From the NCBI GenBank assembly GCA_022606425.2, contig JAHDVF020000104.1:124001-188000 (forward strand): a DNA stretch of 64,000 nt, written 5' to 3'. Origin of the DNA: Lepidostoma basale (lineage: Eukaryota > Arthropoda > Insecta > Trichoptera > Lepidostomatidae). Made by a program: the position numbers and the translations under genes. Below the pieces are notes generated by a model. That model did no database searches. It saw only the letters and a list, made by a program, of their open reading frames with translations, and had not been told where the DNA came from. Shown here piece by piece: positions 22,120-32,284 of this stretch. Position 1 is the first letter of the stretch, and the number at the start of each line of letters is the position of its first letter.

Positions 22120-22345
22120 GTTTCTGACTTTGTCTCTTATTCTTATTCTTAGGCTTATTCCTAACATGGCTCTTTCAATGGCTTTTTGGGTCACTTGTAG
22201 TTTCTCGGCACTTTGTTTGGACAATGTAACAGTTTCAAGACCAGTAGTACCAACTGGCAGAACCCAGGCTTCATAGACTTTTCGTTTCAGGTTGATCGGT
22301 ATTTTCCGGTCTTCTGTGTTCTACCCAATCATTCCGGGTTCTACC
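22120..22345 (-). pseudogene. RTE-like reverse transcriptase fragment
   Basis: Minus strand reads DRKIPINLKRKVYEAWVLPV, TTGLETVTLSKQSAEKL, QVTQKAIERAMLGISLRI, corresponding to KTKVFNQCVLPVITYGAETW and KVAQRAMERAMLGITLRD of the 33-kb ORF. The 5' and 3' parts are absent. Confidence 0.75.
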
Positions 22346-22379
22346 AAATCATTGATATAATATATACCTAGAATGAATA

Positions 22380-22845
22380 ATTTATTTATAGAAAAGTCTA
22401 TATTCATTTTATTATTTAAATAAAGAAAAGGTATCCAATTATAATTATTGTAATTTACATATTGATTTCAAATAACGTAGGTGTTATATTTGCTTTGAAG
22501 TGTGTACAAACGTTCAAATATCAGGTGTGATAACACATAATATTTGATTATAAACAATTTCCTCTACCCTTCTCATCTCACTAGCAGCCCCCACCTCTTT
22601 CAATATCTTCTTGACAGGGGTAATCCCGCAATTACCGAGTGCTGATATCAGGCGGAGGAAGGAATCTTTTAGGACAGGGGTACCCAACATTACTGACGTT
22701 CGTTAATGATAAGAAAAAAGGTCTCCCTCTAGTAAATTACGAAGTTCATATCCTCGATATCTGCTTCATAAGAGACACGCCGGTAAACCAGCGACTAGTT
22801 ACCATCACATTTGTAAAGCTTTTGGATTATGAGATAATTTATTAT
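22380..22845. other. No gene recognised
   Basis: A 75-codon plus frame at 22639-22866 has no recognised similarity. ACAGGGGTA occurs twice (22613, 22673) and resembles a hAT terminus, but no matching partner with a target duplication was found. Confidence 0.3.
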
Positions 22846-22849
22846 AAAA

Positions 22850-22990
22850 ACCAAAATACAATATAGAAAATTTAAAAAAACTTTGTTTAATCTACAAAAT
22901 ATTTTTAAAAAAATACGATATGTTTCGGATGATACCTCCATCATCAGGTATAAAAACCCTCGTATAATAAAAACTAAACAATGAATGACT
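22850..22990 (-). repeat. Hammerhead-like repeat, family C, intact core
   Basis: Minus strand at 22917-22947: perfect CTGATGA, extra T, stem GGA/TCC, GAAAC, AT, ATC. Family C recurs on the plus strand at 36065. Confidence 0.55.
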
Positions 22991-23530
22991 AATTAAAAAA
23001 CGGATTTAAAATTCAATACAACAATATAAATTTAAAAATGAACCTGGACTATTTGTATTAACACTTATTTTTAATCAGTAAGAATTAATAAATAATATTT
23101 AACAATAATACATGATGATAATATAAAAATGCAAATTAATCATTTATTAATTTTATATATAAATGATGTCTTTTCAAATGCATGTTTTTTCTAAAATACG
23201 ATTTAATATTTTTTATATTAGCTGGAGAATGCACTATTCCAGAAAAAAAATCAAAAGGCAAAAGGGTATCTAGGCCACATTTAATCTAGTTTAATTTCAA
23301 TTCACTTCTATGTCCCAATCTCACAAAACAGAGCAAAATATGGTACATGATTTTATGGCCTAACATAAAATTATTTCAAACAGATATGGTGAGGGTGGGA
23401 CAGAGTGTGGAATGGGACACAAAACGTGGAATGATACAAAAAAATCTTACGGAAATAGAGAAAATACTGGTCATGGAAACAAAGAGCAGGAACACAGGGA
23501 ACCTAACATTTTAATATGTACAAAATAAAA
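22991..23530. other. No feature recognised
   Basis: AT-rich. Near 23380-23480 a GTGGGACAGAGTGTGGAATG stretch is purine-rich but shows no repeat structure. Confidence 0.35.
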
Positions 23531-23539
23531 ATAAAATTA

Positions 23540-23700
23540 ATCGAAGAGGGGAGATTGGGGCCCAACAAGGTGCCTCCTCTCCCCCAGCGAGAAGTCCGAT
23601 ACCCCCTCAAAGGGGCGGATACTTGAGAGTAAGTTTTCATCCGTTATTCTGCTTCTAAGTTTATTTTATTTATAGTTGAGAATGTTTGTTCGGATATATA
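23540..23700 (-). pseudogene. hAT transposase C-terminal remnant
   Basis: Minus strand reads SEQTFSTINKIN in one register, then RSRITDENLLSSIRPF in another. Together this is the C-terminal dimerisation motif typical of hAT transposases (..S...FS......RS.LTDE.L...LR). One frameshift separates the halves. Little else of the transposase can be seen. Confidence 0.6.
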
Positions 23701-23879
23701 TGTAGAGCCAAAGATTGTGAGAATACCAAAAGCTACAATAGTTTTTTTAACGAGTCATATGTGTAAGGCAAACTATTTCATGTATGAAGGATTGGCCAAG
23801 TAACTAAACTTTGATGATGAAGTTCATAACCGCAAGCATTTATTGAGTTAAAATTGGAGTTAATGTTCGAAGAATCGCA

Positions 23880-23933
23880 AATGTATATAAAAAGAGCCGC
23901 ATGCCACTCGCGAGCCGCTCCTGTGGACCCCTG
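23880..23933 (-). mobile_element. Possible hAT element terminus
   Basis: On the minus strand this starts CAGGGGTCCACAGGAGCGGC and continues TCGCGAGTGGCATGCGGCTC. These are the bases of many hAT ends that begin CAGGGG and contain a CGCATGCGGCTC-like block. With the transposase remnant nearby it may be the same element; the opposite end was not confirmed. Confidence 0.45.
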
Positions 23934-23976
23934 GGTTAAGCGAAATATGGAAAAATAATAATATGAATTATAAAAA

Positions 23977-24625
23977 CTAACTAACCATCACGCCGTCTCC
24001 CCGAAGGGGTAGGCAGAAAGAGTGGACTGCCACACTTTTCTTTCCTGACATATTTATCTCGCTTCCTCAACATTCATACATCGTGTCATGCACGCGCGTC
24101 GATTTCTCAGACTCCTCACATGGCCGACATTCAATATTTGATTTATTTGATCGTGCCACGTTTTCCTCGGTCTTCCTCTATGTCTGGTTCCATTTACATC
24201 GTTAGCACATATTTTTTTAAACATTCTTTCTTCATTCATTCTTTCCATGTGTCCAAAGAATCTTAATGATCCTTTCATTATTTTGTTCATAACACCATCA
24301 TTCGCACCGCATTCACTTCTTATATTTTCATTCGACACTCTATCATACACAGAGTATCCACACATTAATCTTTTTCATATTTCATACCCAATTTAAACAT
24401 TTATACTTTGTTCTACTATACTTTTAAACCGATCGTTTTTTAAGCGGTCACATTTAGATTTTTAGATTTAAAACACGTCTTAATGCGCCCTTGAGGTGAT
24501 TACATCACAAAAATGGCGCTTTAAAAGTTAGCATATTATTATTATTATTAGTCTAAGAGATCTCATTTCTACCGCATTTATTCTACATTCATCCTTCTCT
24601 TGCCAGTTCCATGCTTCTATGAATT
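23977..24625 (-). pseudogene. LINE family T 3' end, interrupted by an insertion
   Basis: Reverse TTAG tail at 23977, then the minus-strand coding end. An open frame 24365-24054 reads YDRVSNENIRSECGANDGVM, KGSLRFFGHMERMNEERM, HRGRPRKTWHDQINQILNV, RRACMTRCMNVEEAR and a stop. The 5' continuation (GSKAWNWQEKDE-like, RINAVEMRSLR) resumes at about 24552-24625. An inserted segment at 24366-24551 separates them. Confidence 0.8.
24366..24551 (-). mobile_element. 186-bp insertion inside LINE family T
   Basis: Compared with uninterrupted copies (for example 19850-19875), the sequence breaks between CCACACATT and GTCTAAGAG. The insert ends in ATTATTATTATTATTA on the plus strand, so on the minus strand it starts with TAATAATAATAA. 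No inverted repeats or B box were seen. A target duplication is not clear. Confidence 0.55.
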
Positions 24626-24984
24626 ATACTATTATTTAATGAAAATTTATTTAAAAACGATCCAACTTTTAGCAAGCGTTCTGAAATACTTCAAGTTCGA
24701 GTGATTCTATTTCTCATTCCAGTTAAGCATATACTTTTGTTTGTTTCGAACAAATTTTCGACTGCAACATTAAAACGTAACCAATATAACAGTCTGAAAC
24801 TCAGCACAGTTGCAAATTAGTTTATGTTGAACACCGCCTCGACACTGTTGGCATAACTTTAACAAATTTAGAATTTTGCCTTCACGAGCTCTGAATAACC
24901 TAAAAAATTTATATAATAAAATCACAAGTATGACTTACTTGAAATGTACTATTGAAAGGGGGGAAACACATGAGGGAGTATGGT

Positions 24985-25500
24985 AGCTATCCGTGGCTCT
25001 ATCCCACGGCATTTCTTCTGGGAATGCTCGGAACCAATTCTTTACAGCTTCGAAGAGATGGACATCTAATAACCCATTTCTTCAGATTAATTAGGGGATA
25101 CTTCGAGAACTCGGCCGTACTGGAGGATGTTGGTCTTTTTGTCCCCGATAGATATCTCCGACAGCGACAGCACAGATTGTTTTACCTACCGGCCGCCAGA
25201 ACCAATTTGCCTCTGGTGACACCGGTGGGAAGAGCAATTAGTCTGCTGAACGCGGTCTCCTCGGAGATCGACGTCTTTCATGTTAGTGAAAGTACGTTCA
25301 GGGGGCAAATACTATTGACTTTAGAAAGTATCTTGTCTTCCTAATGTCGAACCATCTCTAATGCGTTCCTGGTACTTTGTTGTAATATTTTTATGATATT
25401 TTACCTGAACTTAATAGATGCCTTAAACATTTTCCTGTTTGTAATGTCTATTAATTTAATAAACTGATTTGATTTGATTTGATTGATTTGATTTGAAAAC
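24985..25500 (+). pseudogene. LINE family Q, most complete C-terminal copy
   Basis: The 130-codon frame (24952-25344) reads FLLGMLGTNSLQLRRDGHLI, THFFRLIRGYFENSAVLEDV, FVPDRYLRQRQHRLFYLPA, RTNLPLVTPVGRAISLLNAV, SSEIDVFHVSESTFRGQILL, TLESILSS and a stop. This is the C-terminal end of a non-LTR retrotransposon ORF2. The 3' untranslated part has TTTTACCTGAACTTAATAG and an AATAAACTGA-TTTGA tail. Only the extreme end is present, so it is a dead 5'-truncated insertion. Confidence 0.8.
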
Positions 25501-25539
25501 TCGGACTAACTATAAACTTAAAAGACAATGCATTCGCAC

Positions 25540-25945
25540 TAACATCTTCTTCTTCTTCTTCCTAACCTTCCCTCCACTGCTGGATGTAGGCCTCTTCCAT
25601 TTGTCTCAATTTTTCTCTATCCTGTGCCGTTTCAATCCATTCCCGGCCACCACAACAATATCGTCGGCCCATCTCTTCTGTGGCCGACCGACACCCCTTT
25701 TGTTTTCCCATGGCCTCCACTTAAAGACTTTGGGAGTCCATCTTGAACTTGGCTGTCTGGCTACGTGTCCTACCCATTGTCATTTTAATTTTGCGATCCG
25801 ATCCATGATATCGGCGACTTTTGTTCGGCGTCTGATTTCTGCATTTGTAATTCTATCACTAAGACTTATGCACAACATTTGCCGCTCCATGGATCGTTGC
25901 GCGCATTTCAATTTGTGGACACGTGTAGCACTAACATAATATTTG
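25540..25945 (-). pseudogene. RTE-like reverse transcriptase C-terminus with AAG tail
   Basis: The minus strand is open and reads HKLKCAQRSMERQMLCISLS, DRITNAEIRRRTKVADIMDR, IAKLKWQWVGHVARQPSSRW, VGRPQKRWADDIVVVAGNG and DKWKRPTSSSGG, then poly-AAG. This matches the end of the 33-kb ORF segment by segment. The plus-strand 148-codon frame over the same stretch is its shadow. Confidence 0.8.
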
Positions 25946-25949
25946 TTTG

Positions 25950-26010
25950 ATCTATTTCTCTCTGCCTACTCCTGCGGGGAAACGGCGTGATGGTTTGTTG
26001 TTATTGTTGT
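25950..26010 (+). pseudogene. LINE family T extreme 3' end, altered tail
   Basis: CTCTGCCTACTCCTGCGGGG and AACGGCGTGATGGTT match the family T terminus. The tail is GTTGTTATTGTTGTTAT instead of TTAG units. Confidence 0.55.
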
Positions 26011-26185
26011 TATCTAAAATATTACACTTCATATCTTGGTCTTTGAAAAATGATATCATATGTTAGGTAATTAAGACATTCAAACGATTTAACTAATATC
26101 TCTTTATGAAATCTGATTGATGAATGACAGACTGATCTTGTCTATGTCAAACTTCTAAATAAAACTTCTATAAAACAGAAGTTTT
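26011..26185. other. No feature recognised
   Basis: AT-rich flank between a LINE end and a family E repeat. Confidence 0.3.
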
Positions 26186-26310
26186 CATATCGTATGTCTT
26201 TGACCAGTCAGTCAATGCCAGCGAGCCAAGCAAAACCGGTCGCTGTCGAAATAAAGACCAATGTAGAAGTAGTTTAAAAAAACGTCGTTTTATTTCATTA
26301 TTATTCTCAT
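26186..26310 (+). repeat. Hammerhead-like repeat, family E, single half
   Basis: CAGT at 26204, then a decayed core, stem GCCAG with CAAGC, AAAAC, CG, GTC, GCTG. Followed by the family E body (AATAAAGACC...GTAGAAGTAG). Confidence 0.55.
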
Positions 26311-26500
26311 GTAATTAATACGAATGAAAACGTCTGTTTTCTAGAAGTTTCATTATAATGTATGGTAATAACATGTTTAGTTTATCTAAAGCACCATATA
26401 TTTTTTTGTATATTGTATACATTTGATAATTCCTTAGACAGACAAAACATGTCAATCCCATAAATTAGAATGAAACTTCTAGAAAACAGTCGTTTTTAAT
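26311..26500. repeat. Hammerhead-like repeat, family A, head-to-head pair
   Basis: Left half: AATACGAATGAAAACGTCTG, TCTAGAAGTTTCATTATA. Right half is the inverted counterpart with TTGATAA at about 26427 and AAAACATGTC. Cores are decayed. Confidence 0.5.
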
Positions 26501-27244
26501 CGTAATATTTTTTTAATAAAGAGTTTAACATCATTGTTCAAGATATAATATAGGTACTTAAGGGTAACATTTTATAATATTTAAAGGAAAATATAAATTA
26601 AGGCAATCTTATCAAAATATGACTGTTGGAATGCGAACTGCCGAAATCGGTGGAAGCAAAAAATCAATATCCCCGTAATAATATATAATATATGAAATAT
26701 TTTGATATTTTGTATTATAAGGGGATATTAACCTATACAAATATATATAGTAAATATTAAAGTTTTTTTTCTTCATAATTTGCAATTTCATTTGTATGTT
26801 GTCGATATTATAAATTTTTAATCGTTTGACTATCTATTTATTTTACTATAGTCAAAAAAGAAAAATCCATATTTAAAACAAATTGTTGAAAAGTTACCTC
26901 TTTTTAAAAGTTTTGACTTATTTTGAATTAAACGATGTACATTATGTACTATCATATAATAGTTTATTTCTTATTGAATTCCATATAAAATTTTATGATA
27001 ATATTGACGAACACATCATTATTGTGGATTTCTTAATATATTTTATGTAAGTGACATGTTTTCAGCAAGAAAAAACATGTCACACCTATTGAATATAAGA
27101 CGTATTCCTGAATTTTAAATGTTATGTTTATAGATAAGTTATGTTTATAGTTGATACCGTATTTTTATTTTGAAAAACGTACACACATTTAGTAATAACG
27201 GCGATTATTTAAATTTTTTTCAACTCACTGATTTTTCGTTGTAT
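26501..27244. other. AT-rich stretch with a partial family A copy near 27030-27105
   Basis: TATTTTATGTAAGTGACATG and AAAAACATGTCACACC suggest a collapsed head-to-head family A pair. Nothing else recognised. Confidence 0.35.
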
Positions 27245-27480
27245 TTACCGCATTAATTTCATCCACATTGCCGGTACAAAATTAAATTCAGCGGTCTGAG
27301 AGTCACTTTAAAAACTGAACAGTATAATCTCTTTGCCATTTCCTCTAAGCTCGGCTTCCCCGACCCGCTGCCCCCACCCCACCACCTGATCGTACGGTGG
27401 GTATTCTTGAATGCTGGTAATCCATTGAATGTTATCTTTGTAAAAAACAAAAGGTTTCTCTATCGCCGATTATTGAATAA
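27245..27480. other. GC-richer unassigned patch
   Basis: A 63-codon minus frame includes RTIRWWGGGSGSGKPSLEE. I see no family match, and codon use is not informative at this length. Confidence 0.3.
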
Positions 27481-27651
27481 AAAAAAAACGTATTTTTAAA
27501 GCCTATAGGAAAGCGATCTTTAAAATGAATATCACTTTGTAATCCTATAAACCAACGATTAACTAATAAATTATACAATTTGTATCGTTGAAGCTTTTTT
27601 ACCAATGTCTTAATGATGAAGGTATATCAAGATAAATTAACTCGTGTAGCT

Positions 27652-27912
27652 ATATCGCCTCTTTGCGAGAATAACGTGACATTTCGAAAAAAGTGTTTTT
27701 TTATTCGATAATTAAATCTGTCGTCTTCAAATTTATTTTATACTAAAACATGGTATTTTTAAAGTGAAAAACGTAGAATTCATGAGGGAAATAGACAACA
27801 CAATAGTGGTATATTGTGTTGTCACGTTGTCTCTTTCAGGCGGGTATCTTGATTCATTTTTCAATTTTCAAATTTTTCGAGATAACACGTTATTCTCGCA
27901 AAGAGGCGATAT
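27652..27912. mobile_element. Small TIR element with a central perfect hairpin
   Basis: Terminal repeats ATATCGCCTCTTTGCGAGAA at 27652 and the reverse complement ending at 27912, about 38 bp with few mismatches. The centre (27794-27823) is a perfect 12-bp stem GACAACACAATA with its complement around GTGGTA. No frame. Confidence 0.65.
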
Positions 27913-28375
27913 GATGAAGTGCTAACACAAACCAAAAAAGCAACAGCCGTGGCCGGCAGCTTACGCTACACCCTATGGAGGAACAAATACATGCTATATA
28001 AGGCCCCATCATGACGTAAGGGATAGAAGTCAGAACCGATTCCAATAGAATTAAAAACCTTCTCAGAGTAGCAGAAATGATAACCCTACGCTACATCGCA
28101 TGCAGAACCTTCAGAGATCGGATCAGAATTAAGACGACAAAGCCTGTCTGTGATGTTGAAGACATAGTAAGGTACGAAGAAGTAGTTGGCACTTTTGGAA
28201 GGATCATGTGGACCTCATGAAGTATATTGCAAAAATGATCAAAGATTATAACCCCAGCAGCAAGAGACCGCCAGGAAAGACACCGAAACGGTGGAGGGTT
28301 GCTGGATGTCATCATCCCAGGACAACTCACCATTATAAATACTGTATACGACCTTAATTAAGAAGAAGAAGAAGT
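27913..28375 (+). pseudogene. LINE family S 3' end with GAA tail
   Basis: Reads KATAVAGSLRYTLWRNKYM, matching KASAVSGCLKDIIWKNKYM of the 45-kb copy. With frame shifts it continues through ITLRYIACRTFRDRI, CDVEDIVR and KRPPGKTPKRWR to AAGAAGAAGAAG. Heavily frameshifted. It begins directly after the TIR element. Confidence 0.65.
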
Positions 28376-28534
28376 TAGTGGAATAAATCAATGAAAAATC
28401 AGTATTTGTAATTTTACTGTGCAATAAGTAAGGCTAATAAAATAAATTGTGTTTAAATGAAAAAAAAAGGTATTTGGGAAAAATTATAATCAAAGGTAAT
28501 GACAAAAATCAATAAGCTAACCCTTAAAAAGTCT

Positions 28535-28612
28535 AAACAAATGGGTAAGTGTAAATCTATCCCTTATTATCCTTAAAGTATTGGTCCCAGCATGCCCTAA
28601 AGGAAATCGATG
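28535..28612 (-). pseudogene. LINE family Q short fragment
   Basis: AAATGGGTAAGTGTAAATCT and GGTCCCAGCATGCCC match 3178-3240, minus-strand orientation. Confidence 0.5.
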
Positions 28613-29030
28613 GGATCAAGGTACAAATAGCTACCAAATTCCATCGTTGAGATATATTATATGATCAAATTAAGGCATTAACATTAGAATTCCACATAGA
28701 GGGAATTTTTACGAATTTTTACGAATTAAGACACTATTTTATTTCACTTTAAAGTTTATTATTTAAGTTATATATCTTCTTCATCTGGAGAGCTATATTA
28801 ACAATCGTTCATCCCATGATGAAGACATACAGCCTCCGAAACATTTCGAGAAAATACTTTTTTTTAAATAGTGTTTTAATGTAATTAATTGCAGAAAATG
28901 TGCCATTCTTAATATTAAACTACGCCATTTAATACATATTTTAAGCTATAAACACACTGAAATACAAAACAAAACCAGTAACTTTTAATTTATTCGATTA
29001 TTTCTTTTATATTCGCCTTCACTTGTGTTG
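28613..29030. repeat. Decayed palindromic repeat region
   Basis: At 28805-28850 CATGATGAAGAC, CCTCC and GAAACAT suggest a decayed hammerhead-like core. The AT-rich flanks hold no frame. Confidence 0.3.
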
Positions 29031-29034
29031 TGGA

Positions 29035-29205
29035 TTCATATTTGAATAAATAGAATAACACTTTGAATTTTCACAATAGATATTTTTTTATTTGCAGATA
29101 TGTTTCGGTCCTTCATCGATTCAAAAATAGTCCGCAAATAAAAAAAATGCCAGTTGTGAAAATACAAATTGAAATTCTATTTATTCAAATATTTAATTAT
29201 TAATT
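29035..29205. repeat. Imperfect palindrome with GAAAC motif
   Basis: AATAAATAGAATAACACTTT on the left and its inverted counterpart around 29175-29195. Minus strand at about 29101-29122 reads CGATGA, AGGACC, GAAACAT, ATC, similar to the hammerhead-like families but with almost no stem. Confidence 0.35.
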
Positions 29206-29289
29206 GCCTAACGAAGCTTTTGTGAAATGCACGCTGCAGCTTATTATCTAAATTAACTATGCACACCTCTTTTATTAACAATATAATTT

Positions 29290-29410
29290 TTTTATAATGT
29301 TTCTTTTTTTATAGACTTTGTATACAACACTCACTTTATTAAAAAAAATATAAATTAAATACTAAGCATTTTTCGGACACACAAGCCCTTCATTGGTGAT
29401 ATTATATAAA
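29290..29410 (-). repeat. Hammerhead-like repeat, family B, degenerate
   Basis: Minus strand: ATGAAGGGCTTGTGTGTCCG then AAAAATGC. Same body as 19390 in the other direction, and both lie beside a family T LINE. Confidence 0.45.
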
Positions 29411-29424
29411 TATAAATATTAGTT

Positions 29425-29872
29425 TTTGGAAGCATGGAATGGTAAAAAAGGATGTAAGTAGAATAAATGCTGTAGAAATGAGATCTCTTAAACGAATATG
29501 TGGATACTCTGTGCATGATAATGTCAAATGAAAATATAAGAAGTGAATGCAGTGCGAATGATAGTGTTATGAACAAAATAATGAAAGGATCATTAAGATA
29601 GTTTGGACACATGGAAAGAAAGAATGGTAAAAAAAATGTTAGCGATGTAAATGGAACTAGAAATAGAGGAAGACCGAATAAAACGTAGCATGATAAAATA
29701 AATCAAGTATTGAATGTCGGCCACGTGAGGAGTCAGAAAAGTCGACGTGCGTGCAAGACACGATGTATTAATGTTGAGGAATCGAGAGAAATATGTCAAG
29801 AAAGAAAAGTGTGGCAGTCCATTCTTTCTGCCTACCTTCGGGGAGACGGCGTGATGGTTAGTTAGTTAGTTA
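29425..29872 (+). pseudogene. LINE family T 3' end
   Basis: From GSMEW-like text at 29427 through RINAVEMRSLKRICGYSVHD, KIMKGSLR, GTRNRGRPNKT, NVGHVRSQKSRRACKTRC and SAYLRGDGVMVS, with stop codons and an indel near the end. The TTAG tail starts at 29857. Confidence 0.75.
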
Positions 29873-29879
29873 TATACAT

Positions 29880-30345
29880 TTTTTTTCACAAATGTGGTCA
29901 GTTTTGACATATTTTATAAGCTATGTGTGAGTACAGTAATTGTAACCAAAATAAGTATTTAAACATATTTAAATAGTCAGACCGAGAAGAGCTTTCGGAT
30001 ATGGGTTAACATAAAGTGAATGCCATGAATGGTGCTGTGTCGGTTCAGCATTGCCGAATTTTCGCATAAGCCAACTTCATTATCGTCCCTACCCTGCAAT
30101 GCCATTCAGCGGCGATATAACCTCTTATGGCGTATCTGAGTAACCTTAAGGGACGTAAAGAGGTCGATTTGACCACCACTTTTTCATTAAAATACACAGA
30201 GGTCATTCTGACCACCTGTCGTATTTCTTATTATGGATCCTTTGGGGTGATTTTGAATGAAATATATAAGATGATCTGACTACCTCTTAATTTATTCTTC
30301 GCATTGTTACATATTATAGTATATATATATAAAAATTTATAAGGG
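29880..30345. other. Unassigned stretch with GAGGTC/TGACCAC reiterations
   Basis: GAGGTC....TGACCACC occurs at 30151 and 30201, with a weaker form near 30270. The part 29985-30180 is richer in G and C. No frame; origin unknown. Confidence 0.3.
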
Positions 30346-30349
30346 TATT

Positions 30350-30695
30350 TTTAAAATAAGTATCGTTTTGATATTTAAAAACAAACAAATAAACTTTTGG
30401 AACAGTTCTATTTTAAGACCATAGTTTTATTAACTTTTTCAAATAACTACAAGCTTCTGTATTCCGTCGTGATAGAAGTTTACCGCCAGACTTTTCTTGA
30501 GCGTCATAATGCTGAAAGTGACGATTATTTATGCCAAATTGTCACAGAAATACAAAACTTTGTAGTTCGGTTGTCTTAATATTGGTGGTAATTATGTAGA
30601 GAGGTTAATAAAACTGTGGTCTTTCAAGTAAAAATATTTTTTTTACAAAAAGTTTACTAGTTTTTTTTAAATATCAAAACGGTACTTATTAAAAA
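30350..30695. mobile_element. Fold-back element, near-complete palindrome
   Basis: AATAAGTATCGTTTTGATAT at about 30355 is inverted near 30690 with two changes. The match continues inward through TTAAGACCATAGTTTTATTA and its complement near 30610-30635. A further inner hairpin AGTGACGATT/AATTGTCAC lies at about 30517-30544. The 60-codon frame inside is not considered coding. Confidence 0.65.
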
Positions 30696-31070
30696 ATACG
30701 CTTATATTATATATGAAGAAAATGCATATATACTGAAATATTCAATTTATATGCAGTTTCTTGAATCAAAATGCTGATATATAATTTTTGTGTAATAAAT
30801 ACTTCTTAAATATTATGATTTTATTTTTATTTTCATTATTTACAGTGATCTTTTACCAAGAAATTTCTATTTATTGCTTAAATAATTTATATGAAAATTA
30901 TATAATATAAAACAATATATTGTTTCTTTAACGACTATGTAAAACTATATTTAAAAGAAGAATACACTTTTAATTTGTTTTTACGCTACTTTATTTTTAA
31001 TAATCAACCGGTTTCGTTCCCGCCAGAGCTTCAATGCCACACCACAAACTAAGTGTTTCATATGAAAGTA
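30696..31070. other. AT-rich, one possible decayed hammerhead-like core
   Basis: Minus strand near 31012-31050 reads TTGAAGC, GAAACCGGTT. This is compatible with family E but too decayed to assign. Confidence 0.3.
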
Positions 31071-31074
31071 TTTT

Positions 31075-31225
31075 AAATATGTATTTATGAAAAAATCTAT
31101 TTTATTGAAGTTTTATTGTATTTTATTGGAGTGACATGTTTTGCCTTTCGAGGCATATTATACCTTTCAAACATGTCACTTTCATAAATATTATTAAAAC
31201 TTCTAGAAAACCAACGTTTTTATTT
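31075..31225. repeat. Hammerhead-like repeat, family A, head-to-head pair
   Basis: TATTTTATTGGAGTGACATG inverted against AACATGTCACTTTCATAAAT. The left core reads GCCTT...AGGC with AAAACATGTC on the minus strand. Confidence 0.45.
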
Positions 31226-31795
31226 ATAATTTTTATTGTATTTATGTTGTATTTCAACAGATTAAATATGGAATTAATTTAAATAAACGCCTCTTCGTGC
31301 ATTCATTTTTTTATATATAGCCTCTGGCTCTACGATATTTCTAAAACGTTTTCCATCCCATTTGGTTCCGTCAAAATTAAATAAAACTTCGGCATGTATA
31401 AATTTAAGTAGGTAATAAAAATAGTCATTATTCCGAGTCTTCTATATAGAAGAGCAAACGGTTATCTTCCGTTAATTTATCTGAAGCGCAGTAAAGGCCG
31501 ATGTAAATTATTTTCCTAGTATTCGATTATTCACGATTTATTATTCTACGCCGTACACGTATTTCATTACAAGCTTGAGAGCCTAATAAAATACTTTAGA
31601 GAGCAATCTGTTTACGTTATTTACGTAAACATACCACATAATGACGTTATTTATTGCTTAAGTATAATACATATGATGTATATATGTAGCTTCCAAAAAT
31701 CGCGTGGTTTCTTATATTGTATCCTTCTTGCTTCTATAGAATCTTCCACATTCCAACTTTGTGTCATCCATTCGTGTCGAAATTTATGACTTAAA
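31226..31795. other. No feature recognised
   Basis: No repeat shared with the window. Slightly less AT-rich at 31440-31560. Confidence 0.35.
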
Positions 31796-31900
31796 TATTT
31801 TATAAAACTAAAAGCGTATCTTTTCTAGAAGTCTTACTACATTTATGAGAGTGATAAATTTTGCCTAGCGAATGCATTATCATAAATAATGTAAATTTTT
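31796..31900 (-). repeat. Hammerhead-like repeat, family A, partial
   Basis: TATCTTTTCTAGAAGTCTTA, then GATAAATTTTGCCTAGCGAA and TGCATTATCATAAA. Core decayed. Confidence 0.4.
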
Positions 31901-31947
31901 TTTTAACTGTTAAATTCAATAACTTCAAATGATTTTACTGAAATCTC

Positions 31948-32275
31948 TAGATGGAAGTTCATTTATATAATAATTAAATAAAACGATGTTTTTTAACTAC
32001 TTCCACTTTTGTCTTTATTTAGACAGCGACCGGTTTCGCCAGGCTCGCTGGCATCGACAGACTGGTAACACTATTGTAAACTTAGTCCTTTATATACATA
32101 CAGATCATCATGTTTACCACCCCTGATCTGTATGTATATAAAGGACTAAGTTAACAATAGTGTTACCAGTCTGTCGATGCCAGCGAGCCTGGCGAAACCG
32201 GTCGCTGTCTAAATAAAGACAAAAGTGGAAGTAGTTAAAAAACATCGTTTTATTTAATTATTATTTTAAATAACT
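31948..32275. repeat. Family E palindrome with three-helix hammerhead-like motif in both arms
   Basis: Nearly perfect inverted repeat with arms of about 130-150 bp and a centre near 32100-32125. Plus-strand motif 32167-32207: CAGT (helix I), CTGTCGA, extra T, stem GCCAG/CTGGC, GAAAC, CG, GTC, then GCTG, which can pair back with CAGT. The mirror image on the minus strand is 32024-32064. Differences from a canonical hammerhead are a T in place of A6 and the extra T before stem II. Other family E copies lie at 26.2, 43.3 and 45.6 kb. Confidence 0.65.
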
Positions 32276-32284
32276 TCGTTTTTT

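Noticed and set aside
22613..23933. A complete 1.3-kb hAT element between CAGGGGTA at 22674 and the inverted CAGGGG at 23933
   Set aside because: The flanking bases do not form an 8-bp duplication and unrelated repeats lie between; only the fragments are reported.
25493..25939. 148-codon plus-strand frame
   Set aside because: The minus strand over the same bases gives a clear RTE C-terminus with conserved motifs, so the plus frame is a shadow.
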